A stretch of 64,000 nucleotides of DNA from Arenibacter sp040216555 (GTDB lineage Bacteria; Bacteroidota; Bacteroidia; Flavobacteriales; Flavobacteriaceae), in contig JAVJOW010000012.1 in the NCBI GenBank assembly GCA_040216555.1, forward strand, positions 1 to 64,000, given 5' to 3'. Below, piece by piece: positions 16,298 to 25,547 of the stretch. The notes under the pieces were generated by a model, which saw only the letters and a program-made list of their open reading frames with translations, did not search any database and had not been told where the DNA came from. Each line of letters begins with the position of its first letter. The stretch's first letter is position 1. Both the position numbers and the translations under genes were made by a program.

Positions 16298-16352
16298 TCC
16301 GGTCGCAGATTGTTTATTATAGTTAATAATTCACATCTTACATAAAAGAAAA

Positions 16353-16387
16353 AGTCCTTCACAATCTTAATGTGAAGGACTTTTTTA
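16353..16387 (+). terminator. Rho-independent terminator after clpP
   Basis: Perfect 11-bp stem (agtccttcaca / tgtgaaggact) with a 7-base loop followed by a T tract. Confidence 0.92.
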
Positions 16388-16618
16388 TATATGGACGCCT
16401 AAGCGGTATGTGTTTTATATACGAGTTAAACCTAGTGTTTGGATGTTCTGAATAGAAAATTATTTAAAAAAGTGGCATTTTTTATCAAATTTTATCAAAG
16501 GTTGAATTATGTGCCTGTATGCAGGCATTATGTGATGTTATTGCCTCTATATTATACAAGTTACTTTATTTTATTACATTTATTACTTTAACATTTACTT
16601 TTCCCTATATAAATCAGT
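16388..16618. promoter_or_regulatory. kmo upstream region with an inverted repeat
   Basis: AT-rich leader between the clpP terminator and kmo. TGCCTG-TATG-CAGGCA (16512-16527) is a perfect 6-bp inverted repeat about 92 bases before the kmo start and could be a regulator site or a small hairpin. No clear TAnnTTTG box was identified. Confidence 0.4.
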
Positions 16619-17983
16619 ATGACACAAACTCCTAAAAACATTGCTATTATCGGTTCAGGACTGGTAGGATCCCTATTGGCAATTTACCTTCGGAAGTTAG
16701 GACACCAGATAACGGTTTACGATCGTAGACCGGATATTCGAAATGTTGAGTTTTCCGGAAGATCCATCAACTTGGCGATGAGCAACAGGGGTTGGACGGC
16801 GTTGCGCGAGGTGGGAATTGAGGATGAAGTAAAGAAAATTGCCATTCCTTTGGACAAACGCGCCATCCATGTAGCCGGGAAACCGGAGTATTGCCAAAAA
16901 TACGGTAAGGAAGGCGAGGCCATCTGGTCTATTTCCAGGGGCATATTGAACCGTAAAATGATAGACCTGGCCGAAGAGGCAGGGGTCGTTTTTCGTTTTG
17001 AGGAAAAGGTGTGGGATGTTAACCTTCCCGAAGGGAAAATATATACCGGTGCAACGGAGAAAGGAAAGTGGAAGGAATATCTTTACGATATCGTTTTTGG
17101 CTGTGACGGTGCTTTTTCCCGAGTTAGGCACAAAATGCAACGTAGAAGTAGGTTTAATTACGTTCAGGAGTTTATAGATGTTGGCTACAAGGAGCTAACT
17201 ATACCGGCCAACGAGGATGGTACCCATAAATTGGACAAGCATTCCTTTCATATTTGGCCAAGGGGGAAGTTCATGTTTATAGCCATGCCCAACATGGATG
17301 GCAGTTTTACCTGTACCCTGTTCCTGCCCTTTGAAGGGGAGGTTTCCTTTGAGAAGATAAACACCAAGGAAGAGGCCAAACGCTTCTTTAACACCTATTT
17401 TCCAGATGTTGCCCCGGTTATTGAAGACCTGACTACAGATTTTTTCAATAACCCTACCAGCGCTTTGGTGACCATTAAGTGTTTTCCTTGGACCTACTGG
17501 GACAAAGTGGCATTGGTAGGCGATTCCGCCCATGCCATTGTGCCATTTTATGGACAAGGAATGAATGCTGGCTTTGAGGATATTTATGCCCTGAATAAGA
17601 TTATTTCCAAATATGGGAACGATTGGGAACAAATTTTTAGTACCTATCAAACAGAACGTAAGCCCAATGCCGATGCCATTGCGGAGCTTAGTTACCGTAA
17701 TTTTGTAGAAATGAGCAGTATGACTGCCGACCCCAATTTTATATTGCAGAAAAAGATTGAAAAACGTTTTGCCAAAAAATACCCAGACAAATGGATCCCT
17801 GCCTATTCGAGGGTTACGTTTTCCAATAAGCCCTATGTAGAAGCTTTGTCCAATGGGGATGCCCAAGAAGAAATAATGAAGCAAATAATGCAAATTCCCA
17901 ATATAGATGAGATTTGGGACAGTGAGGAGGTAGACCAAAAGATCCTAAGTCTATTGAGCGGAAAGGAAAAGTACGAAGTATGA
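16619..17983 (+). CDS. kmo: Kynurenine 3-monooxygenase
   Basis: A 454-residue class A flavoprotein hydroxylase that converts kynurenine to 3-hydroxykynurenine with NADPH and O2. The FAD-binding GSGLVG is at residues 12-17. The family-specific RSINLAMSNRG and SRGILN (106-111) follow. The second FAD motif is VGDSAHAIVPFYGQGMNAGFED. The C-terminal YSRVTFSN segment is also kept. It supplies the substrate of the kynureninase at 12262. It stands as a single transcription unit between two terminators. Confidence 0.93.
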   Translation: MTQTPKNIAIIGSGLVGSLLAIYLRKLGHQITVYDRRPDIRNVEFSGRSINLAMSNRGWTALREVGIEDEVKKIAIPLDKRAIHVAGKPEYCQKYGKEGEAIWSISRGILNRKMIDLAEEAGVVFRFEEKVWDVNLPEGKIYTGATEKGKWKEYLYDIVFGCDGAFSRVRHKMQRRSRFNYVQEFIDVGYKELTIPANEDGTHKLDKHSFHIWPRGKFMFIAMPNMDGSFTCTLFLPFEGEVSFEKINTKEEAKRFFNTYFPDVAPVIEDLTTDFFNNPTSALVTIKCFPWTYWDKVALVGDSAHAIVPFYGQGMNAGFEDIYALNKIISKYGNDWEQIFSTYQTERKPNADAIAELSYRNFVEMSSMTADPNFILQKKIEKRFAKKYPDKWIPAYSRVTFSNKPYVEALSNGDAQEEIMKQIMQIPNIDEIWDSEEVDQKILSLLSGKEKYEV

Positions 17984-17991
17984 GAAAAAAT

Positions 17992-18024
17992 AAAAGCCAT
18001 CAAAAAAAGATGGCTTTTATTTTA
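17992..18024. terminator. Bidirectional terminator between kmo and the minus-strand coiled-coil gene
   Basis: 10-bp stem aaaagccatc / gatggctttt with a poly-A loop. T-rich on the plus side and, read on the minus strand, also flanked by a T-rich stretch, so it can serve both convergent genes. Confidence 0.88.
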
Positions 18025-18039
18025 TATGGGTCGCTCTTT

Positions 18040-18819
18040 CTATAATTTAGAAAAAAGCTTTTGCATTTTTTCTTGTTCCTCTTCTGCCAAAATTGGGTCT
18101 ACCAAAATTCTTCCACTGTGTTCGTCGCTAATGATTTTTTTGCGTGAAGCAATCTCAACCTGAACTTGCGGTGGTATGGTAAAGAAAGAACCTCCTGAAG
18201 CACCTCTTTCAATTGGAACTACTGCCAAACCGTTTTTTACATTATTTCGGATTCTATTATATGCTTTTACCAAGCGCTCCTCAATTTGTGATTGGTACTC
18301 TTCCGATTTTTTCAAAAGCGCTTTTTCTTCCTTTTCCGTTTCGGCCAAAATAGCATTCAATTCACTTTTCTTGTGCTTAAGGTGCAATTCCCTTTCGGTC
18401 AATCGCTCTTTGGTACCGGCAATAACCTCTTTTTTCTGCTCTATTTGGGCTTTGAATTCTTTAATATTCTTATCGGCCAGTTGAATTTCAAGTTCCTGAA
18501 ATTCTACTTCTTTGGTCAATGAATTAAATTCCCTGCTATTGCGGACGTTCTTTTGTTGTTCCGCATATTTTTTGATCAAGACTTTGGCTTCATCAATAAG
18601 ATTTTTCTTGGCGCCTATCTCGTAGTTAATAGTTTCAACATCGGTTTTAAGCTTATCCATTCTTGTTTTAAGGCCAAGTACCTCGTCTTCCAAATCTTCT
18701 ACTTCTAGAGGAAGTTCTCCTCTAACATTTCTTATCTCATCAACTCTAGAATCAATTAATTGCAAATCATATAGTGCTCTTAACTTTTCTTCTACTGTTG
18801 TTTCTGTCTTTGTTGCCAT
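18040..18819 (-). CDS. Coiled-coil protein of the DUF164/CdsZ family with a degenerate zinc ribbon
   Basis: A 259-residue protein. Residues 8-190 form a long alpha-helical hairpin (heptad-rich, charged) as in the DUF164 zinc-ribbon family. The C-terminal domain aligns with the C4 zinc ribbon, but all four cysteines are replaced: the GxCxxC position reads GASGGS (Ser208, Ser211) and the CxxCGRIL position reads DEHSGRIL (Asp232, Ser235). The PPQ and GRILVDP framework is kept, so the fold is probably retained without zinc. It is followed after two bases by the nif3 gene in the same direction (nif3 first), so the two form an operon. Function is unknown. Confidence 0.85.
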   Translation of the reverse strand: MATKTETTVEEKLRALYDLQLIDSRVDEIRNVRGELPLEVEDLEDEVLGLKTRMDKLKTDVETINYEIGAKKNLIDEAKVLIKKYAEQQKNVRNSREFNSLTKEVEFQELEIQLADKNIKEFKAQIEQKKEVIAGTKERLTERELHLKHKKSELNAILAETEKEEKALLKKSEEYQSQIEERLVKAYNRIRNNVKNGLAVVPIERGASGGSFFTIPPQVQVEIASRKKIISDEHSGRILVDPILAEEEQEKMQKLFSKL

Positions 18820-18821
18820 AT

Positions 18822-19916
18822 TTAAAAATACTTGATGGGATTTGTTTTGCTCTCCGATAAAGAGACTGCAAAATTAGGAATTTTTTTCGTAAGATAATCA
18901 ACTAAGAGATTTTTTGTAAACTGCTCTGTTTCATAGTGCCCAATATCTGCCAAAAGTATTTTGTTTTCCGCCTCATAGAATTGATGGTATTTTAAATCCG
19001 ATGTTACGAAAACATCAGCATTAGCGGCTATTGCAGCCGATATGGCAAAGGAGCCGCTTCCTCCCAAAACTGCGACTTTCTTTATTTTTTTTCCTAGAAA
19101 ATCTGAGTGTCTTATGCAGGAAACGTGCATTTTTTCCTTCAAAAATTCAAAAAACTCCTCTTCTCCCATCGATTTTTCCAGAATTCCTACCATGCCCATG
19201 CCAATATTTTGGTTTTTATTTTCTAAAGTTTGTAGCTCGTAGGCAACCTCTTCATAAGGATGGTTGTTAAAAAGGGCTTTTAAAATTTTTTGTTCATTGG
19301 CCCTGCCATAGGTTATGCTTATCTGGGATTCGTCCTCGTAATGTGTTTCCCCAATTTTCCCTAAATGTGGATTGGCTCCCTCATTGGCCTGGTAGCTCCC
19401 GCTACCATCCACCGTAAAGCTACAATTGCTATAATTGCCAATATTCCCTGCTCCAGCATGAAACAGAGCTGTTTTAAGGGCATCGGCATTCTCTTTGGGA
19501 ACATAGGTGGTCAATTTTCTAATGGTGCCCGTCTGCGGGATTAGAATGCTTGTGTTTTGCAGGCCCAATACTTCGCATATTTTGGCATTGACCCCTTTAT
19601 TGCTGTTGTCTAGGGCAGTGTGCATACTGTATATGGCTATATCGTTCTTAATGGCCTTTATTACTACCCTTTGTACGTAGTTGGAGCCTGTTATTTTCTT
19701 TAGCCCTCCAAAAATAATGGGGTGGAAACTAATTATTAGATTACATTTTTTTGCTATGGCCTCATCCACTACATTTTCCAAAGTATCCAGTGTTACAAGG
19801 ATACCGCTTACCTTATTATTTGCATTCCCTACCAAGAGCCCGACATTGTCAAAATCTTCAGCATAATTCAATGGCGCCAACTCTTCTAAGGTATCAATAA
19901 TGTGTTTTATGATCAT
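18822..19916 (-). CDS. Nif3-like dinuclear metal centre hexameric protein
   Basis: A 364-residue member of the Nif3/YqfO family, the long form with a PII-like (CutA-like) insert between the two halves (residues about 125-235, including HPYEEVAYEL). Metal-binding motifs are seen: DNVGLLVG and ISFHPIIFGG in the first half, HTALDNSNKGVN, and LLADIGHYETEQF in the last part. Older databases call it GTP cyclohydrolase 1 type 2, but the physiological role is unsettled. It precedes the DUF164 gene with a two-base gap and is divergent from lpxK. Confidence 0.9.
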   Translation of the reverse strand: MIIKHIIDTLEELAPLNYAEDFDNVGLLVGNANNKVSGILVTLDTLENVVDEAIAKKCNLIISFHPIIFGGLKKITGSNYVQRVVIKAIKNDIAIYSMHTALDNSNKGVNAKICEVLGLQNTSILIPQTGTIRKLTTYVPKENADALKTALFHAGAGNIGNYSNCSFTVDGSGSYQANEGANPHLGKIGETHYEDESQISITYGRANEQKILKALFNNHPYEEVAYELQTLENKNQNIGMGMVGILEKSMGEEEFFEFLKEKMHVSCIRHSDFLGKKIKKVAVLGGSGSFAISAAIAANADVFVTSDLKYHQFYEAENKILLADIGHYETEQFTKNLLVDYLTKKIPNFAVSLSESKTNPIKYF

Positions 19917-19965
19917 TTTTAAAATTTATGGTCTTCCAAAGATAAAATATTATATTTTCGTTCTA

Positions 19966-20970
19966 ATGCAGCTACTAAGAAAATTAGGCTTTCCCATTTC
20001 ACTGATATACGCACTGGTGGTATATCTGCGTAATTATCTCTATGACGTAGGGCTATTGACTTCCAAAGCTTATAAGACCAAGACCATCTGTGTCGGGAAT
20101 CTTAGTGTAGGAGGTACCGGTAAAACCCCAATGATAGAGTTTTTGGTTGCCAATGTTAAAACGCAAGGTAATATAGCAGTATTAAGTAGGGGATATGGTC
20201 GAAAATCCAAAGGCTATTTGTTGGCCAAACCTGGTATAGGGGTAGAGGATTTAGGGGACGAACCCTTTCAGATCCATAAAAAATTTCCCAATGCCCATGT
20301 TGCCGTAGATGCGGACAGGCAGCACGGTATTTCCATATTGGAGGAAACCATAGGGCCCGACATTATTTTGTTGGATGATGCTTTTCAACATAGAAAAGTA
20401 AGATGTGACCAATATGTGCTTTTAACTTCCCATTCCAATTTATATGTAGATGATTGGTATTTGCCCAGCGGGAATTTAAGGGATAGCAAACGGGAAGCGA
20501 AGAGGGCCAATATTATTGTTGTTACCAAGTGCCCATCAAATTTGAGCGTGGCCGAACAGCAAAGAATTAAGAATAAATTGAATCCTGGCCCCGGTCAGCA
20601 AGTGATTTTTAGTTATTTGGACTATGAGACAACATTAAAAGGCAACTCAAGGGAGATCGACTTGGATGAACTTAAAAATAAAAAAGTGACCTTAGTGACC
20701 GGGATAGCCAATCCAAATCAGTTGGTAAGCTTCCTAGGCGCTCAAGGCATTGTATTTGAACATTTGGCCTACCCTGACCACCATTTTTTTACCGAGAAGG
20801 AAATTGCCTTGTTCAATAACAGAGAGCTAATCCTTACGACCGAAAAAGACTATGTAAGGTTGGAGGGCAAGGGTGAAAATTTTTATTATATAGGGGTAAG
20901 TCACAAATTCATGAATGGGGGCAAAGAGGTACTGTTGAATTTGCTGGGTGAAAGCCTTACTGCTCCTTAG
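19966..20970 (+). CDS. lpxK: Tetraacyldisaccharide 4'-kinase
   Basis: A 334-residue protein. A hydrophobic N-terminal helix is followed by the Walker A motif GNLSVGGTGKTP (residues 44-55) that is specific to LpxK, and later DDAFQHRKVRCD. It phosphorylates the lipid A disaccharide at the inner membrane and confirms an outer membrane with lipid A. I chose ATG 19966 (MQLLRKLGFP). An upstream extension to 19900 would overlap the divergent nif3 start and lacks family similarity. The last bases overlap the 3' end of the convergent kinase gene by three bases. Confidence 0.92.
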   Translation: MQLLRKLGFPISLIYALVVYLRNYLYDVGLLTSKAYKTKTICVGNLSVGGTGKTPMIEFLVANVKTQGNIAVLSRGYGRKSKGYLLAKPGIGVEDLGDEPFQIHKKFPNAHVAVDADRQHGISILEETIGPDIILLDDAFQHRKVRCDQYVLLTSHSNLYVDDWYLPSGNLRDSKREAKRANIIVVTKCPSNLSVAEQQRIKNKLNPGPGQQVIFSYLDYETTLKGNSREIDLDELKNKKVTLVTGIANPNQLVSFLGAQGIVFEHLAYPDHHFFTEKEIALFNNRELILTTEKDYVRLEGKGENFYYIGVSHKFMNGGKEVLLNLLGESLTAP

Positions 20971-23192
20971 GCTTCAATTTTTTTTTTCACATCAAAGATG
21001 TTCTCTCCTATTTTAGAATAGAATACCTCCGGTTTAAAAGGTTTCGTAACTACATCGTTACAACCGGCGGCATAAAAACTTTCCAAACTGTCATCCAGGG
21101 AAATCGCCGTAAGGGCTATAATTGGTACCAATCTATTGAACTTTCTTATTTCTATAGTAGCTTCTTCACCACTAATTCCGGGCATGTGGATATCCATAAG
21201 GATACAGTCGTAATCCGTTTTTCTGACCATGGCCACGGCTTCCAGTCCGTTGTTGGCAATATCACAGGTTATTTCCTTCTTGTTCAGCATTTTTTTTGTA
21301 ATCACCTGGTTGATTTTGTTATCCTCCACAATCAATATGTGCAGTCCTGTAAAATCGTATTCCACCTCGGTAATTTCGAACGGGATATCATCAATAAGAT
21401 CATCCTTGCTTTTTAGGTCCAATTCAAAGAAAAAGGAACTCCCTTTGCCTATTTCGCTCTTAAGTCCAATTGTACTGCCAAATAGGCCCAATAAGCTTTT
21501 TACAATGGTCAATCCCAGGCCGGTACCACCATATTCCCTATTAATTTGGATAGAGCCTTGTTCAAAGCTGTCAAAAATATTAAGTTGTCTTTCCTTATCA
21601 ATACCAATACCATTATCCTTTACCTCAAAATAAATGGTCAGATTCTCCTCCACTTTTTTGGCAAGCTTGGCTATAACTGTAACTTGCCCTCCCTTGGTGA
21701 ATTTTATTCCATTACCTATAAGGTTTATAAAAATTTGGGAAAGTTTAAGTGGATCTCCCAATAGGTGGGACGGTATATTCTCATCAAATTCCAGTTCAAT
21801 TTTTGTTTTGTTGGCCTTGGCACTTTGGTGCAAGGAATTTATCACTTCTGAAAGCACCTTTTTAAGATTGAAGTCTATTTGCAGGGCTTCCAGTTTATCA
21901 GCGTCAATTTTGTTGATCTGAAGAATGTCATTAATGAAATTCAATAGGTAATCACCAGAAAACTTCAATGATTTTAAATGTTCTTTCTGATTTTCGCTAG
22001 GGTTCTCTTCCAGCAATAAATGTGTTAGCCCGGTGACCGCATAAAGTGGTGTCCGCAATTCGTGGCTTACTGTGGAAAGGAAATTGGTTTTGGCCTCCAT
22101 TGCCATTACCGCGGCATCCCTTGCAGCCTGTAATTCATTGTTCTTGGTATGTAGAAGATCGTTTGTCTTTAACTTGATCTGGTTGTTGCGGTAAAGTGAA
22201 ATGGCCAGTATGGATATTACTATTAAAAAGGCAGCGGTTAAAATTGCCGTTATTTCCGTTCTATTCTTGGATTGGTTAAGTTCTTCTATCTTGGCTTCCT
22301 GCCGGCCAATTTCATCCTTCATAAATTTGGTTTGGATGTTATCTGCCGTTTTGGTTTCCGCTAAACTTTTCTCTAGGGTAAATATAGAGTCTTTGATGTT
22401 CACTATATTTCTGTTGTAGGACAGGGCAGATTCAAAAAGCCCAAGTTTTTCATTGGTCTCTGTAAGTAGCCTATTGGCCTCCAATACTTCTAAATAAAAA
22501 TTGTTCGCCTTTGCCAGTTTTAAGGCACTCTGCGCATTTTTAATGCTCTCCTCGTAATTTTCTGTTTTGTTGTTGATCTCCGCCAATTTTATATGTGCCT
22601 TGGCGGCCAGGTAGTCCTTCTCGTAAATGTCCGTATTTACGGCCAGGGCATTGAAATTTTTAGTGGCGCTTTCGTATTTTTCCAGGTTTAAGAAAATAAT
22701 TCCCTCTACAAAAAGAATATTGTTCAGTAAATTTCTGTCGTTGTTGATCTGTTTTGCCTCGTTCAACATGGAGATGGCCAAGAAATTTTTACCATCCCTA
22801 TAGGCAATAATGGCATCTATATATTTATGTGTGGCTTCTCCATAGGGATAGGAAATATCCTTTAAAAGGGATTTTGATCTGTCCGCATAATATTCGGCGC
22901 TATCATCCTTTTGTAGGCGTAAATATAAAATGGCGAATTTGTGATAGGTATCTATCAGGGCCTTTTGGTCATTGTTCTTAAAGGCAATTTCCATTGCAGT
23001 ATTCAGCTCTTCAAGGGCGGGTTCCATTTTGTTCCTATTGCCCAGTTCCCTGGCTTTGTCAAAATGATATTCTATATCATTCCCGGCAGCAGTGTTTTCC
23101 TGGGTAAAGGAATGGCTATAACAAAAAAACAAGAGGACCGTTAGGAGCCACAGTTTTCTGTTCAAAGTTATATGTAAGAATCTAGGTCTCAA
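20967..23192 (-). CDS. TPR-containing hybrid sensor histidine kinase/response regulator
   Basis: A 741-residue protein. A signal or first membrane segment (about 10-30) is followed by periplasmic TPR repeats (about 40-270), a transmembrane helix (about 296-318, ITAILTAAFLIVISILAI), a HisKA domain with phospho-acceptor His377 in STVSHELRTPL, HATPase with DNGIGI and GGTGLGLTI, and a C-terminal receiver with Asp667 in LMDIHMPG. The TTG start at 23192 overlaps the TGA stop of the gap gene (TTGA), so translation is probably coupled. No DNA-binding domain is present and no output partner lies next to it. The signal sensed is unknown. Confidence 0.9.
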   Translation of the reverse strand: MRPRFLHITLNRKLWLLTVLLFFCYSHSFTQENTAAGNDIEYHFDKARELGNRNKMEPALEELNTAMEIAFKNNDQKALIDTYHKFAILYLRLQKDDSAEYYADRSKSLLKDISYPYGEATHKYIDAIIAYRDGKNFLAISMLNEAKQINNDRNLLNNILFVEGIIFLNLEKYESATKNFNALAVNTDIYEKDYLAAKAHIKLAEINNKTENYEESIKNAQSALKLAKANNFYLEVLEANRLLTETNEKLGLFESALSYNRNIVNIKDSIFTLEKSLAETKTADNIQTKFMKDEIGRQEAKIEELNQSKNRTEITAILTAAFLIVISILAISLYRNNQIKLKTNDLLHTKNNELQAARDAAVMAMEAKTNFLSTVSHELRTPLYAVTGLTHLLLEENPSENQKEHLKSLKFSGDYLLNFINDILQINKIDADKLEALQIDFNLKKVLSEVINSLHQSAKANKTKIELEFDENIPSHLLGDPLKLSQIFINLIGNGIKFTKGGQVTVIAKLAKKVEENLTIYFEVKDNGIGIDKERQLNIFDSFEQGSIQINREYGGTGLGLTIVKSLLGLFGSTIGLKSEIGKGSSFFFELDLKSKDDLIDDIPFEITEVEYDFTGLHILIVEDNKINQVITKKMLNKKEITCDIANNGLEAVAMVRKTDYDCILMDIHMPGISGEEATIEIRKFNRLVPIIALTAISLDDSLESFYAAGCNDVVTKPFKPEVFYSKIGENIFDVKKKIEA

Positions 23193-24199
23193 ACGTATTG
23201 TTTACTTGTAATATAATTAATTAGATCTACAATTCTGCTGCTGTATCCGGTTTCGTTATCATACCATCCAATGATTTTCACCATTTTACCGATTACAGAA
23301 GTCATCAGAGAATCAAACGTACAAGAGTAATAAGTATTGTTTATATCAATAGAAACTATCGGGTCTTTTGTGTAATATAGAATGTTTTTAAGTTCTTTTT
23401 GCGAAATTTTGAAAAAAGCATCATTAATTTCCTCTATAGAGGTTTGCCTTTTTACGTTAAAAGTGATGTCGGTCAAAGAGCAATTGGGTACAGGAACTCT
23501 TATGCCACATCCACCGATAACATCGGATAGCTCTGGAAATATTCTGGTCAAGGCCTTGGCCGCCCCTGTTGTGGTCGGGACAATTGATTGTGCGGCCGCC
23601 CTGGCCCTTCTTAGGTCCTTATGGGGCTGGTCGTGCAGACTTTGATCCGTGGTGTAAGAATGTATAGTGGTTATGTAGGCTTGCTCTATACCGCAAAGAT
23701 CCTGAATTACCTTGATCATTGGTGCGGCATTGTTCGTTGTACAGGAGGCATTGGAAATAATGTCATCTGTTTGGACAAGGGTTTCGTGGTTTATTCCAAA
23801 TACCACCATCTTTATGTCATCTTCGGTAGGGGGTACGCTAAGGATAACCTTTTTTGCCCCGTTTTTTAGGTGGTACTCCAAGATGGCCCTGTCCTTGAAC
23901 TTCCCGGTGGCCTCAACAACAATATCAACTTTGTGATCGGACCAAGGAATATCTTTGGGAGAATTGTAATTTAATAGCGCAACCTTATTATTGTCCACGA
24001 TGATGTTTTCGCCGCTGTGGGATACTTCTTTTTGAAATACCCCATGGATACTATCGTATTTTAATAAATGGGATAACGTAGGTGCATCTGCCAAATCGTT
24101 AATGGCTACCACTCTTAAATGGGCTTGCTCGCTAAGAAGTCTATAAAGGGTGCGGCCAATTCTACCAAAGCCGTTTATACCAATATTAATTTGTTTCAT
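23189..24199 (-). CDS. gap: Glyceraldehyde-3-phosphate dehydrogenase, type I
   Basis: A 336-residue enzyme. The NAD-binding GINGFGRIGR is at residues 7-16. The catalytic Cys153 lies in SNASCTTN, and His is expected in the TTIHSYT segment. It catalyses the phosphorylating oxidation of glyceraldehyde-3-phosphate in glycolysis or the reverse. The start at 24199 (MKQINIGI) is chosen over one four codons upstream. The stop overlaps the start of the hybrid kinase gene by four bases, an unusual pairing of a central-metabolism enzyme with a sensor. It may be a second GAPDH copy, which cannot be judged from this window. Confidence 0.93.
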   Translation of the reverse strand: MKQINIGINGFGRIGRTLYRLLSEQAHLRVVAINDLADAPTLSHLLKYDSIHGVFQKEVSHSGENIIVDNNKVALLNYNSPKDIPWSDHKVDIVVEATGKFKDRAILEYHLKNGAKKVILSVPPTEDDIKMVVFGINHETLVQTDDIISNASCTTNNAAPMIKVIQDLCGIEQAYITTIHSYTTDQSLHDQPHKDLRRARAAAQSIVPTTTGAAKALTRIFPELSDVIGGCGIRVPVPNCSLTDITFNVKRQTSIEEINDAFFKISQKELKNILYYTKDPIVSIDINNTYYSCTFDSLMTSVIGKMVKIIGWYDNETGYSSRIVDLINYITSKQYV

Positions 24200-24268
24200 A
24201 AATATGGTCAAGCCAATTTCTCCGCATAATTACGGATTGATATTCTAGATAAGGGGTGTAAGGGGTAC

Positions 24269-25144
24269 TTACATTATATGTTTGTGTGCCTTGTACGATG
24301 AACGGACCAAAGCCCCGCTTTCTACATGCCTAAAGCCTAATTTTAGACCTATTTCTTCATATTTCTTGAACTGTTCAGGTAAAATAAACTCCTTTACCGG
24401 TAAATGTTTTTTGGAAGGTTGCAGATATTGGCCTATAGTGACCACATCTACATTGGCCGCCCTAAGGTCTTCCATGGTTTGGATTACCTCTTCCTCCATT
24501 TCGCCCAGGCCCAACATTATTCCCGACTTGGTGCGGTTGGCGCCGTTTTCCTTTAAATAGGAAAGGACACCAAGACTTCTTTCGTATTTTGCCTGTATGC
24601 GGACCTCCCTTGTTAATCGTTTTACAGTTTCCATATTGTGGGATATTACTTCAGGCCCAACAGCAAGGATTCGATCTAAATGGGTGTGGATACCTTGAAA
24701 ATCCGGAATCAATGTCTCTAGGGTTGTTGTGGGGTTCATTCTTCGTATGGCCTTCACTGTTTCTGCCCATATTATAGAACCCATATCTTTTAGGTCATCG
24801 CGATCCACCGAAGTAATTACAGCATGCTTAATGTCCATTATTTTAATGGATCTTGCTACTTTTTCAGGCTCTGCCCAATCTACATCTTCAGGTCGACCCG
24901 TTTTTACACCACAAAATCCACAGGAACGTGTGCAAACATTTCCTAAAATCATAAAAGTGGCAGTACCCTCTCCCCAACATTCGCCCATATTTGGACAACT
25001 GCCCGAAGTACATATGGTGTGTAGGTTGTACTTATCCACCAATCCCCTTAACTGGGTGTATTTTTTACCCGTAGGAAGTTTTACCCTTAACCATTTGGGC
25101 TTGCCTTTTGGAGGGATGACACTGTCTAAAGTTTCGATACTCAT
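24269..25144 (-). CDS. lipA: Lipoyl synthase
   Basis: A 291-residue radical SAM enzyme that inserts two sulfurs into octanoyl groups. The auxiliary cluster cysteines are Cys45, Cys50 and Cys56 (CTSGSCPNMGEC). The radical SAM cluster is CTRSCGFC (71-78). The C-terminal RSSY motif is present. ATG 25144 (MSIETLDSV) is preferred over an upstream extension to 25225 that shows no family similarity. It is the last gene before the heptamer-repeat spacer. Confidence 0.95.
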   Translation of the reverse strand: MSIETLDSVIPPKGKPKWLRVKLPTGKKYTQLRGLVDKYNLHTICTSGSCPNMGECWGEGTATFMILGNVCTRSCGFCGVKTGRPEDVDWAEPEKVARSIKIMDIKHAVITSVDRDDLKDMGSIIWAETVKAIRRMNPTTTLETLIPDFQGIHTHLDRILAVGPEVISHNMETVKRLTREVRIQAKYERSLGVLSYLKENGANRTKSGIMLGLGEMEEEVIQTMEDLRAANVDVVTIGQYLQPSKKHLPVKEFILPEQFKKYEEIGLKLGFRHVESGALVRSSYKAHKHIM

Positions 25145-25547
25145 ACTACGATTTTGTGCAAATATACGAAATGGGATATAGTTAAAATACCAAATGACGG
25201 CAAAGTATGGGAATGTAACATTCAATCCGGTGCTAGAGTGAATTTAGTGGGTTCGATATAGTGGCTAAGGAAGGGAGCACAAGATATTGTACTTGTTGCA
25301 CGGGACAATAGATTGGGGGTTGAAGTCTGCTTGAAAAAGGAACGATATATTTGTTTGGAGGTGAAGATTATTTCTTTACAGCATCCAATGTCTAGTATCT
25401 AATGCCTAGCGTTTAATATCTTACATACAATACCCCTTGTCTAGTATCTAGTATCTAAAATCTAGCGTCCGGTATCAAACATCCAACGTCCTAGTTCTTT
25501 TGTACAATGGAACTTTGCCTCTACTAAACTGGGTAGAACCATCAGTC
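25145..25547. repeat. Intergenic spacer with a heptanucleotide array, CTAGTAT family (25380-25497)
   Basis: No gene is seen. From about 25383 the sequence steps in sevens: CTAGTAT, CTAATGC, CTAGCGT, TTAATAT, then after a one-base slip CTAGTAT, CTAGTAT, CTAAAAT, CTAGCGT, CCGGTAT, CAAACAT, CCAACGT. This is the same type as the end of the array at 6118-6245. The part 25226-25370 is unique and carries no recognisable signal. Confidence 0.8.
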
